Assembly: GCA_947247005.1 (NCBI GenBank) | Contig: OX365948.1 | Location: 55,473,401-55,537,400 of the forward strand | Length of the DNA stretch: 64,000 nt | Direction: 5' to 3' | DNA from: Spisula solida | Lineage: Eukaryota; Mollusca; Bivalvia; Venerida; Mactridae | In this document: positions 35,804 to 45,988 of the stretch, in pieces | How the letters are laid out: every line of letters begins with the position of its first letter | Position numbering within the stretch: the stretch's first letter is position 1 | Program-made: the position numbers and the translations under genes | Notes under the pieces: generated by a model | Databases searched by the model: none | Told to the model about the DNA's origin: nothing | The model's input: only the letters and a program-made list of their open reading frames with translations

Positions 35804-36854
35804 AGGAATAAAAACAATTGCGGTACTTGGAGGGTTCTAGATCTTGGTTTATTTCTATTCTATTATTTCAAATTCTATACAAATGATACAATTAACATAT
35901 TTAGTTATGATTTTTGTACAATACAAATGTACCTAACACCGTGCAAATGTTTATTTCATCTATTTGTACATGTTGCTGCCACAAAACATATCGTCTTTGT
36001 TACTTTAAAATAGAAAGACTAGAAACGTCTAATTAATCTACAATTTTATACAAAATATGACAAAAATAATGACGCAATTTGTATTCGTCATTATCTATAC
36101 CAAACCAATGGGGGTTACGCATATCAAAATGTCGTAAGACACACGGCATTCCATTCACGCCCAGTATATCCACTGATACAACATCTATATATCAAATAAA
36201 TCAAATAAATTTAAATTCAATAAGATCATTATTTCTCAAACAATGTTTGAAAATGTTTCCCATACGACTGAAATACGTCTTCGACCTTTGTATTGTTCGC
36301 GATGCTCCTTCAGATTAAGGGTATCAATCGACCGTCCCAGTTGTGTCTAAATTTCTAAAAGAACAAATTATTTGAAATGAACTTTCCGTTTAGGTATGGG
36401 TTATGTAAATATATTAAAGTATAATTCTTTGATCAATTCTCTATTATATAGACCCTCCTTATTAATCCAGGTAATTGCGCGCACAAAAGCTATTAATTAT
36501 TAATTAGCTCTTCAAACGTGGGCTTTTACTAGTATCCTTCATGTATCAATTCATGAAGTTTTGAAACCTATAATTACACCTGATTGCGCATTTTGAGTTT
36601 TGAGCCCACCTGAGCAATGGTTTCCTGTTGTGTTTGCTCCGGTTTGAGGTGACGGTTATGTATAGCACGGAGAATTTGACATGATCCTTACCTTTAAGTT
36701 ATGCATGAATTTATTACAAGGTTCTTGCGTTGAATATATAAATTTCAGCGAGCAAATCGTGCAATATCTGTCCTTTAGATTTGTGTTTGTACTGCACATC
36801 GAGCGTCTTCGTGATACTCCCCGCTTACGAAAATATTCAACCGGTGTTATAAAT
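35804..36854. other. Gene-free stretch
   Basis: Short frames at 35768-36013, 36079-36318 and 36681-36872 show no recognisable motif, and I do not call them genes. Confidence 0.4.
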
Positions 36855-37080
36855 ACAGTAAAACCTCGTTAATACGAGCAGCGATTATTCGAGCAACCGG
36901 CCTAATTCGAGCAAATTTCAAAGTCCTGACGAATTTGCCCTATATTGTACATTAATTAATCCCTCTAACTCGAGTAAAGTTATTACGAGCATCCGGTCTA
37001 ATTCGAGCGCAGGTATCGGTCCAATCAACAATAATTAATTACCTCATCTCGAAGCAATCATCCGAGCGAAATTTCACACC
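36855..37080. mobile_element. pogo/Tigger-like element fragment
   Basis: CAGTAAAACCTCGTTAATACG follows TA at 36853. It is succeeded by several 'TTCGAGCA(A)' and 'CTCGAGTAA' motifs. The terminal motif is that of 54417-54592. The right end was not located. Confidence 0.55.
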
Positions 37081-38467
37081 TCCGAAAAACTGTCAGATTT
37101 ATGTATAGACGGTCAGAAGGTCAAAGATAAAGTCAAATTCTCCGTACTACACTTACGGTTAATGTTGGTAATCAGATACCCACTTCTCATACAAAGCTTC
37201 TATTTGATGCGCCATGTTTCTCATCATTGTGGTTGGGATACTCAGGGTTGATACGAGTAGGCTTTGAAATGCTTTAATGGTACTTCAAATATATCATTCC
37301 ATTCTATTCATTCTACCATTTCACAGCCCAACGCAGGTTTAATACACTTCGGCTAGAATCATGATTATGATGTATTTTTTTTTGGTGATTTTGGTTCAAA
37401 GAGGCCTATAAAAGGCCCCTTCCCAATTGAAAATTTCTTTAAAATCAGTCATCTTTCCCAAAAATCCAAAGCTATGCCTATTTTAATGTTTCCCAAAACA
37501 GGAAATACACCGATATTCCCCCCCAAAAAAAATTTAGAGGCTAAGGCCCCTCCCAAAAGAAACAGAAAAAGTCCTGCCATGCGTACGAATGGGTACCTGT
37601 GAGGATCGAAAGCCAATGTGCTGTGGTACTACACTGGTCGGGGATGGGGTAAATGTACAGTCGGTTGAACGGACGCGTCTATAGGCCTATCTAAATACTT
37701 CAAAATATACATGTGATGTCGAAATTAAGACCAAACACCTCATAGCAATGCTAGATGTAGATTATCACGACTGAACTAGAAACAGTTAGAAACTATATGT
37801 CTATACCAAAAATGGAACATGCACTCTGTAGTTTACCTAAAATGTTACTTTGATATACTAACTGAATTTTAAGATACCTTGTATAGAATAAAGCACGCTT
37901 CGTTGTGTAAGTCGTGTCAACAGACCAGATAGTTTGACTTTTTTCATCAAAAGACGTTTACATGTAACCATCCCGCCATGAAAAACGTACAAAGGTAGGT
38001 ACATATAAATCTATTTAAGAAAATGATATAATTTATACAAAATTTGTGACGTTGTATGTATTAGTCTATCAGATCATGATCTGCAACGTACTACATATTA
38101 GCTTAAAGGGCGGGGTAAAACTATAAAAGCCAGCAAGCCAGAAAAATGGCCACTTGATTTGAACTCTCTGAGCTGTCTACCAGCAGAAACAGAGAAATGA
38201 AAATTATGAAAATTTAAATTTTCGAAAGACACAGTGTATACTTTTTTTTTAAATTTGGTATACTTTTTATTTAGAACACAAGCTAACATATCTGAAAATT
38301 TCATTTCATTGTGACACTTATAAAGGTGTTAATCCAAAAATCTTTTTGAAAACAGTTTAAAAAAATTCAAATCTGACATTTGCTTGAGTGACAGTTGAAT
38401 AGGGGTTATGACCTTTCTGGCAGCCAACTAGATTTCAGTAGCAATGTAAACTTTCTCACAGCAGTAT
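37081..38467. other. Gene-free stretch left of the transposon
   Basis: At 37400-37565 'GGCCTATAAAAGGCCCC' and 'GGCTAAGGCCCCTCCC' form a weak inverted pair around T- and A-rich text, which may be another decayed element. No gene. Confidence 0.4.
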
Positions 38468-38733
38468 CTGGGGTCAGATAAGGTCTCTACATACCAGGGT
38501 AGTAAATACTACAAACATCTGGAATTACCTGGATACTAGAACTATTTATTGACTCTGATATTCATTAGTATAAATGAAGCTAAGCATGACTTACACATTT
38601 TGAAAACACCATTTACTGTTAGTATGAAACAAATCCTTTTCAGAAAGTAATGATTATAGATATATTTATAAGTCATTTAAATTGATTAAAAATGTTCCAT
38701 TTAAGTGTTGCTTTTATAATCATGTAGCAGTGT

Positions 38734-39294
38734 TTATTCCCATAAATGGCCCAAGTATGGATCTCCAACTCGATTAGGAAGCCATTCCCTCACAATGGTT
38801 AAGACACACTTTGGCATAATATCGCGCTTATGCCACACATATTTTTTAAATCGCCTGTCACTTTGTAATGCGACAGTTTTTGCATCAACATAACGTGGAT
38901 CACACCAGGCTTTGCGATGAAGAAGCATTGTCCAGAAGCGTTTGTACAGCTCTTTTCTCAAGCCACTATTTCGTGAACTTGGAGGATAATTTACAGTTTC
39001 CCACCACATTTGTCTGTTGCCTTCATCCGTAATACACGGTCTACATAGACAGTATCTACACTCATCTCGTGCATAATCCTGTTCAATTATATATTCGGTT
39101 ATGACATTGCTGCTTTCATCATCATTATGCAATTCGCTTTCTTCACATGTTTGAGTTGAAACGTCTGTACTTGTGCAACTATCCTGCCTTTGAATTTCCT
39201 TATATTCCCATTCATTATGATTGAATAAGTGATTTACTGTTTCTAATTGGCTTGGTAATAATTCCAATGTTACTCTGATTTTTTCCTCAGACAT
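38734..39294 (-). CDS. P2X7 intracellular (ballast)-domain-like protein, transposon-associated
   Basis: 186 residues, single exon, initiating at 39294. Residues 1-70 are acidic and poorly conserved-looking. From 79 a cysteine cluster C-x2-C-x-C-x2-C (C79, C82, C84, C87) resembles the zinc-binding start of the P2X7 C-terminal 'ballast' domain. The C-terminal motif HKRDIMPKCVLTIVREWLP, then 'GDPYLGH', parallels that domain's conserved end, where a Pro-x-Cys is followed by an Ile-Arg helix and a Gly-x-Tyr-x-Gly motif. No membrane segments or channel domain are present, so it is not a receptor. Stand-alone ballast-like proteins are known in invertebrates. The divergent position next to a transposase suggests a transposon accessory protein; its function is unknown. 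The family call rests on motif memory, not a search. Confidence 0.7.
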   Translation of the reverse strand: MSEEKIRVTLELLPSQLETVNHLFNHNEWEYKEIQRQDSCTSTDVSTQTCEESELHNDDESSNVITEYIIEQDYARDECRYCLCRPCITDEGNRQMWWETVNYPPSSRNSGLRKELYKRFWTMLLHRKAWCDPRYVDAKTVALQSDRRFKKYVWHKRDIMPKCVLTIVREWLPNRVGDPYLGHLWE

Positions 39295-39876
39295 TATAAC
39301 AAGACACTGTGTTACTGTTACTTAGTGAACACTGATAAATAATGATTTTATTTAGCAGAACTAGGTAGGTCTGGAATTAGTTAGCATAATAAACATTTTA
39401 TGACTGAAGCTTGATAACATTGTTTTATAAAGGGCACTGGTCATCTGTATCTGATTTGTAAGGCTGATAAACTTGCATAATGTAGACTGGGTACTTTATG
39501 GTCAGCAGGTGATCAAGGTCTATGTGAAAACTAGTATTGGATGAGTCGATTAATATGCTTATGCAGGTAAAAGAGATATACACACTTTGAATAAAACAAT
39601 ACGGTGACATCTTATTAACAAAACTGATAACAAAATTATGTGCCATAGAAACACAATGAAGAACTGTGTAGTATGTTTCCATTTTATGAACATTCAATTA
39701 AATAATTGGATAACTGCAAACCTTGAAGTCCCCATTAATGAACTATTCCATAACATTCCAGTGCAGAATCCTTATCTCAGTTACAATGCAATCATATACT
39801 ATGTATACATGTACATGTATGTAGCATTGCTCATTGTAACAAGTCACATATATTAAATCATAGAATCAACAGTAAA
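39295..39876. promoter_or_regulatory. Shared divergent intergenic region of the transposon
   Basis: 582 bp separate the two start codons. Both genes must initiate here, so it probably contains a bidirectional promoter. No clear TATA or initiator pair could be assigned. Short frames on both strands look incidental. Confidence 0.45.
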
Positions 39877-41478
39877 ATGAATAGACGAAGACCGCCTAGT
39901 TTTAAAATTGAAGTGCCTGGCGATGAAGTAAAAAAGAATGAGTTTCTACTGAAAATAAAAAGCGCAAGGGATATATTAACACGAAAATGTAATAAGCCTG
40001 TCAACAACTTGGATATATTAGACACTGCTCTGTCGTTTTGGATTGTTAACTTTGATGGAAGTGAAGAAGACAATACAACAACTGCATCTTTTACAACAGC
40101 TGACAGGAATGAAACAGAGGAAGACATGTTTGTTGTTGCCCGCTCGTCTCTGCAACGACTGGTAACAATGACTGAGGAACATGCAAAATTCTGTAAGCAT
40201 CCACACAAAGTCGTAAAGACAGTATCTCGTGGACATGTTGGTATCAATACGCTGCAATGTAACAAGGTATCAAATATGCATGTCATGAAATGGTCATCTT
40301 CTCCGTACCTACCAAATAAGAAGTTCCTTGTTAACTACAGAATGCATCATGCATTTATCTGCAGTGGAATGCTTCCTGTTCATTACACAAGGTTTGCTTA
40401 TGCTGCTGGCATTGGTTGTATTACAAAACAGGAAAGGAAAAGCTTATCTGGGCTGCATAGTGCAAGTGTCAATGAAGCATACAATTCTTCAATTGAGGAG
40501 GCTTTACTGGAGGAAATTGCCTGGTATGAAAACTTAGATGGTATTGACATCATGACAGATGCCCGTCATGGCTGGCGTAAAAATGCAAAAGACAGTAGCA
40601 TTGTTGCGCTTGGTGAAAAAACCCACAAAGTTCTCAAGTGTGTAACTGTTACCAAGCAAGATGACATAGTGTCTCAGCGGCACGAATCAGTTGGAACAGC
40701 TAAAGTGTATGAGTATCTTGATTCCAAGGATGTCAGTGTTACTGTTCATACACATGACAGAAATCTGACAATAAATAAGATGGTCAAAGGACGAGCTGAC
40801 ACTTTAAATCAGAATGATTCCTGGCATGGAGTTAAGAATGTAAAAAAGGCAATGAAAGCTGTGTCTTCAGGACCACTATATAAGGAGGGAATTACTTGGT
40901 CAAAACAGTTAGATGATAAGGTTGAACCTGTCGCCACACACTTTCATTGGGCTATTCGAAACTGTGATAATGATCCTGAAAAAATGAAAAGGCTGCTTAT
41001 CGGCATTGTGTCTCATTATAAAGATGAACACAATAATTGTCACCCCACATCAAGATGTCAAACAGATTTGAACTATGAACCATCGCGTAAAGTCATCGTA
41101 GATTCCAAAGCAGAAAAGTTGCTCAAAACAGTTATTGAAAAGTCAGTTATATACAAGAGTCCCGGGGATTACATACTTGCTAGGGACACATCATATGTGG
41201 AATCATTCAACAATGTTATGAACATTTTTCAAGACAAAAGGATTGCCTTTAGTGATTCCACATACAACACCAGATCGATGCTAAGCGTCCTGCACTGGAA
41301 TGTAAATGTGGACCGGGAATATACCTCCGTCTGGAATCCACGTGATCAACGAGCACCGAGAAGGCAATGTGGTAAAAAGAACTACAAAGCCCTTAATTAT
41401 AAATACCGTGCGGATATTTGGAATAAGTATATGAATTCAATCTACCAATGTCCACAGAGGAGACAAAGAAGACAATAG
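39877..41478 (+). CDS. DDE-type DNA transposase
   Basis: 533 residues in one uninterrupted frame, which suggests recent activity or domestication. The RNase-H-like catalytic core is visible. First Asp D228 is in 'MTDARHG', second D294 in 'VHTHDRN', then D314-x-x-H317 in NQNDSWHGVKN, matching the [C/D](2)H signature between the second D and E, and finally E442 in 'YVESFNNVMNIF'. A region at 145-180 (FLVNYRMHHAFICSGMLP) precedes the core. A basic tail ends RRQRRQ. No THAP or BED finger is obvious. Spacing and motifs recall Kolobok-like transposases, but the element ends do not show the TTAA expected of that group, so the superfamily is left open. It is divergent from the ballast-like gene. A repeat element is inserted 57 bp after the stop. 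Confidence 0.8.
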   Translation: MNRRRPPSFKIEVPGDEVKKNEFLLKIKSARDILTRKCNKPVNNLDILDTALSFWIVNFDGSEEDNTTTASFTTADRNETEEDMFVVARSSLQRLVTMTEEHAKFCKHPHKVVKTVSRGHVGINTLQCNKVSNMHVMKWSSSPYLPNKKFLVNYRMHHAFICSGMLPVHYTRFAYAAGIGCITKQERKSLSGLHSASVNEAYNSSIEEALLEEIAWYENLDGIDIMTDARHGWRKNAKDSSIVALGEKTHKVLKCVTVTKQDDIVSQRHESVGTAKVYEYLDSKDVSVTVHTHDRNLTINKMVKGRADTLNQNDSWHGVKNVKKAMKAVSSGPLYKEGITWSKQLDDKVEPVATHFHWAIRNCDNDPEKMKRLLIGIVSHYKDEHNNCHPTSRCQTDLNYEPSRKVIVDSKAEKLLKTVIEKSVIYKSPGDYILARDTSYVESFNNVMNIFQDKRIAFSDSTYNTRSMLSVLHWNVNVDREYTSVWNPRDQRAPRRQCGKKNYKALNYKYRADIWNKYMNSIYQCPQRRQRRQ

Positions 41479-41579
41479 ACTGGATGTGAAGAAACCGTGT
41501 ATGAAATGTCATAAACCTAAGAGTAATTTGTTTTTAGCTCACCTGTCACAAAGTGACAGAGTGAGCTTTTGTGATCACT

Positions 41580-41648
41580 CTTCGTCCGTCGTCCGTCGTC
41601 CGTCCGTCCGTCCGTCCATCCGTCCGTCGTCCGTCCGTCCGTCCGTCA
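41580..41648. repeat. CGTC/CGTCCGTC microsatellite
   Basis: A run of CGTC and CGTCCGTC units. The complementary ACGGACGG form appears in the repeats at 58020-58035 and 59546-59560. Confidence 0.9.
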
Positions 41649-41659
41649 ACAATTGGCTT

Positions 41660-42672
41660 GTGTAGACACTAGTGGTCACAATTTTAGCCTAATCCTTATG
41701 AAACTTGGTCACAATGATCATCTTAACGAAATCTAGGCCAAGTTCGATATTGGGTCATCTGGGGTCAAAAACTAGGTCACTAGGTCAAATTATAGAAAAA
41801 CCTTGTGTAGTCACTAGAGGTCATAATTTTGACTTAATATTTATGAAACTTGGTCACAATGATCATCCTAACAAAATCTAGGTCAAGTTCGATATTGGGT
41901 CATCGGGGGTCAAAAACTAGGTCACAAGGTCAAATCATAGAAAAACCTTGTGTAGTCACTAGAGGTCAAAATTTTGAATTAATCTTTATGAAACTTGTTC
42001 ACAATGATCATCTCGACAAAATCTAGGTCAAGTTCGATATTGGGTCATCCGGGGTCAAAAACTAGGTCACAAGGTCAAATCATACAAAAACCTTGTGTAG
42101 CCACTAGAGTCAAAAACAAGGTCACAAGGTCAAATCATAGAAAAACCTTGCGTAGTCACTAGAGGTCACAGTTTTGACCTGATCATTACGAAACTTGTTA
42201 ACAATGATCATAACAACAAAATCTAGGTCAAGTTCAATATTGGGTCATCTTGGGTCAAAAACTAGGTCATATTGTCAAATCATAGAAAAATCTTGCATAG
42301 TCACTAGTGGTCACAATTTTGGTCTAATCTTTATGAAACTCGGTCACAATGATCATCTCAACAAAATCGAGATCAAGTTTGATATTGGGTGATCCGGGGT
42401 AAAAAACTAGGTCACAAGGTCAAATAATAGAAAAACCTTGTGTAGTCACTAGAGGTCACAGTTTTGGCTTGATCTTTAAGAAACTTGGTCACAATGATCA
42501 TCTCAACAAAATCTAGGTCAAGTTCGATATTGGGTCATCTGGGGTAAAAAAGTAGGTCATTAGGTCAATCATATAAAACCTTGTGTAGTCACTAGAGGTC
42601 ACAATATTGGCCTAATCTGTATAAAACTTGGTCACAATGACCATCTCAACAAAATCTAGGTCAAGTTCGACA
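41660..42672 (+). repeat. ~145 bp tandem repeat, about seven units
   Basis: Units start near 41666, 41812, 41956, 42155, 42301, 42446 and 42587 with TCACTAGAGGTCACA. They contain CACAATGATCATCTCAACAA and AAAAACTAGGTCACAAGGTC. A partial unit at 42098-42150 shows an internal deletion. Confidence 0.9.
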
Positions 42673-43070
42673 GGTGAGCGACCTAGGGCCCTTTGGGCCC
42701 TCTTGTTTAATTTACACATGTACAGTACCAATATTGACATAAAATATTTATAGTGAGGACATTTTTTATATTATGCTTGGGCTTAATATATAAAATCAGA
42801 AGGATTATGCAATTTAAGTTTTACATCATAACTTGGATAGGAAAATTAAATTAAAATGGAATTCAAAAATATGTGAGTAATAAGTTAATTATTTAGCATG
42901 TTCATATTGCGTAGCCGAAACAATTTGTGTGCATGTCTTCTATCTTTATATATTGAATCCTCTTTATCAAGTTTCCATTGATTCCCATAAAACTATTATA
43001 TTATACTGCTGCCCATGTGGTTCTACTTATCCACTAGAGAGTGAATGTTTATAAACTTATCTGACCCTAG

Positions 43071-44197
43071 GTCAGTGTTGTAACAGTCTTGTAAACCTCA
43101 ATGTAAAACTCCTCCCCTCTTGCCATATAGGCTTAATGGCCATCCACACGGATATTTGGGTTCACGGACCCCGGTCTTTAATGTCTTTAGATAAATCGCT
43201 TTCAATAGGAATGAAGACAGCAAAGCGTTCTTAAAACACGTAAAACAATCTTACAAGTAATTGATATTTGATGAAAGTAAACCCGTATTCCCCAAAGCAA
43301 TCCGAAACTCAAACAATTTGAAAACGAAGCCATGAAACTGGTTACTGGTAAAATGTTTGTCTTGTATCGAATTATGAATATAAAACAGCTGCTTGAGGGG
43401 CTTTCCATTATTGTCAATATTTTTATAAGGAGACAAGTTTTTGGATGTAACGTAGAACGATCAAGAAACTCTCCAGACTTTGTTGACAACTTTCTGGTGG
43501 CGCCACCTAGGATTATTCTGCTGGCATATGGATGGTATAAAGTTCATTACTTTGTTACGGGTTGTCCGTTTGTTTAGGACTCATTGTCCGGGCTCTAAAC
43601 ACGTATAGGTGACACGTTTAGACTCTTATTTTCACGTCTCAATGGATTTAGGGGCAATTTGGCTGATTGTCTAAACATATGGCGACTGTCTTTCTGTTAC
43701 TGTGACTACCTTACTGTTACTCATATTTATAGAAGCTTCCTTTGCTTAATTCGTTGTACCTTATAAAGCTACTGCATTGTAGCCACGGTCTTGGTTAGTG
43801 AACTGGATTTGTAACCCGACCAGCCCGGTTCGATTCAATTCCATGACATTTGACATATCAAAAATAGAATTTAACCACCAAACACGAATAACATTTAATG
43901 TATATTCATTCACAACGTTTCGCCCAGAAGGCTTCTTCAGTTTTTTTACGACATTTGACACAAATGCCGATTTTCCTCCACATGCTGAAACGTTGCTGGT
44001 TCCAAGTGGAATGGTATTTAGCGCTGGTCAGAATACAATTGGACGTGTGAAACGGTCGTTGTGTATAAAACTAAAAAATTTTTTTTTTAAAGAACAGCGA
44101 AAACCGGTAACCCGAGTAAACAATCACTGGTATGGCAGAAACTAAGAGCCCCAGAATCTAATTGTCTTAATATACATGTACTCAGTCGGCAGAAATC
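43071..44197. other. Gene-free stretch
   Basis: Frames at 43332-43577 and 43798-44145 have no recognisable domain. The phrase ACAACGTTTCGCCCAGAAGG at 43912, followed by CTTCTTCAG, resembles text common in retroelement ends, so this may be a transposon remnant. Confidence 0.4.
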
Positions 44198-44430
44198 TAC
44201 CGGTGGCCTTGTGGTTAATTCATCCGCCTGGGGGAAGGTAAGCTTGTGGGTTTGAAGCAAGGCTGCGATACATCAAATTCATTAAACATTACACTGACTT
44301 GCTTGGCACTAGACATTCAAATGCCTAAGGATAGGTACAGGACTGCTTGATTCTAGTGTCTGGGTAAACTGATTTGGTAGAAAGAAAAATGCATAGACTG
44401 AAATATGGTTGGCGGGACGTTAAATAAATG
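44198..44430 (+). mobile_element. tRNA-derived SINE, degenerate
   Basis: A box-like GGCCTTGTGGTTAA and a weak B box (GTGGGTTTGAAGC) are followed by a body that ends in 'GACGTTAAATAAATGCAA'. Confidence 0.5.
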
Positions 44431-44560
44431 CAAGCTCTAACGTGATTTGAATACGATACAATCGATATCGATAAATCGATAAAAATGTTGCCAATAATAA
44501 CTTAATTCTAAATAATTCCACCAACTTCTTATACATACCAGACTTTCAGCCTCGTACATC

Positions 44561-44811
44561 GGGTACAGTTTTATCAAAGCACTTAAGGTAATAGTAAATA
44601 AATTTACGTTCAAATATAAATTCTTTATAACGCTCTATCAGCTACACACTACTGAAAAGGTTGTTCAGAATTTATTATTATTCAGTCAACGAGCTCCTAT
44701 CGTCCACGTCTGTCCAAATAATCACGGTAGGTTTTAAAGAATAATTAAGAATTTATATTTGAACGTAAGTTTAATCATGACTGTCGCAAGTGCTTTGATA
44801 AAACAGTACCC
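44561..44811. mobile_element. MITE, 251 bp
   Basis: GGGTACAGTTTTATCAAAGC followed by ACTT is repeated in inverse at 44788-44811. Subterminal TTACGTTCAAATATAAATTC also has an inverted partner near 44746-44768. Confidence 0.85.
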
Positions 44812-44883
44812 AGAAAACTGATTCTACGACCGTCTTCACTTAGATCAGATATTAGAAATACATCAAACAAAAGACACAATAAA

Positions 44884-45988
44884 GAGGTTGCGATTCGAAC
44901 GTGTACGACTACGTGTACGTGTAGCTATCCGTACATGTATGCGCACACGTTGCAATTAAAATTGGCTTGCGAAACACAACGTGTGCGTGTAACATCACAT
45001 GGCAGTTGTGATATGATTTCCCTCGGTAATCGATAATTAGTGTTTATATAAACTCACTGAGACTATCGGCGATAAAATCTTGGGTTTCTCGTGCATACGC
45101 ATACCTGTGTGACGTAGTACACATTATATTTTCGCCTGTCACACGTCCGTTACATGTAGAAACTACACATACCTGTATGACGAAATACCCACAAATAGCA
45201 TTCACGTACACGTAAACGTTCCACGTTGCATTTCGCAACCTCTCTATTATCACATGAACGTGTACGACAATATGTACGTGTAGCTACCCGTACATGTATA
45301 AATACGTGTACACACGTTGCAATTAAAATTAGCTTGCGAAACACATTGTGTGCGTGTAAAATCACATGACAGTTGTAACATTATATCTTCCGATGAATCG
45401 ATATGAGTGTTTGCATGGTTTAACTTTATATAAACTCAATGAATCCAAGAGCGACGAAGGCTTGTGGTTCCCTTGCATACATATACCTGTATGAATTATA
45501 CTACCCCATTTATTTTCGTCTGTCACATATCCGTTAGTTTTAGAATCTACGCATACTTTGATGACGAAATACACAAAAGAAGTATTCACGTAGACGTACA
45601 CGTTGCAATTTCGATTTCGCAACCTCTCTATCAACTCTCATATCCATGGGCGACGTTTTTTTTATTTTCCTTTTATTTTTAGGTATTTTTGCCTTAGTTA
45701 ACTTGTTAAAATAATTCGAATTAAGCCTTCTTTTCTTTAGCATCCTTATTTTGTGTCATTTTATTTTGTTTTACTGTTCATTAGATTTTTATACTGTGGT
45801 TAACATGTCATCTAATATGACCCTTGATTGGTTAGATAAAATATTCTTATTCTTACAAGTAGTACACAATTTATTTTCGTCTGTCACATGTCTGATACTT
45901 ATAAAATATATACAAACCTTAATGACGAAATACACAGAAATTGTATTCACGTGGTCGTACACGTTACACGTTTAGTTTTGCAACCTCC
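44884..45988. mobile_element. Three adjacent MITE-like units with GAGGTTGCGAA ends
   Basis: Unit 1 (44884-45243) starts GAGGTTGCGA and ends TTTCGCAACCTC. Unit 2 (45244-45626) is its close relative in the same orientation, starting near the shared junction. Unit 3 (45868-45988) is the right third only. Each carries clustered CGTGTACG motifs near the ends. A fourth fragment is in the palindrome at 17745-17810. Confidence 0.8.

Larger units (their letters stand above)
41536..42708. mobile_element. Non-autonomous element with satellite core
   Basis: The left end AGCTCACCTGTC is matched by GACAGGTGAGC at 42669-42679. The right end continues GACCTAGGGCCC..GGGCCCTCTTGTTT, a terminus I associate with abundant bivalve repeats. 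It contains a CGTC microsatellite (41580-41648) and a ~145 bp tandem core. It has no coding capacity. It sits 57 bp downstream of the transposase stop, inside the inferred transposon. Confidence 0.8.
38468..43070. mobile_element. Putative autonomous DNA transposon with two divergent genes
   Basis: The outer limits are set by CTGGGGTCAGATAAG (38468-38482) and CTTATCTGACCCTAG (43056-43070), an inverted pair matching at 14 of 15 positions. Weaker similarity continues outward for ~20 bp. CAATGTAAA occurs at 38442-38450 and 43099-43107, but it is not flush with the inverted repeat and may be chance. Inside are a transposase (plus), a divergent zinc-cluster protein (minus), a shared 582 bp promoter interval and a secondary insertion at 41536-42708. 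The exact ends, target duplication and superfamily are unproven. Confidence 0.6.

Noticed and set aside
38734..39294. A P2X-type ion channel gene
   Set aside because: There are no transmembrane segments or extracellular channel domain. Only the intracellular ballast-like part is present.
41660..42672. CRISPR-like array
   Set aside because: The units are ~145 bp tandem copies without unique spacers, in a eukaryotic genome.
38442..43107. CAATGTAAA as a 9 bp Mutator-type target duplication
   Set aside because: The two copies are not flush with the inverted repeat (17 and 28 bp away), and a 9-mer match between such flanks is plausible by chance.
43798..44145. 115-residue frame as a gene
   Set aside because: No domain recognised. 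It includes text typical of retroelement ends and has no splice or promoter context.
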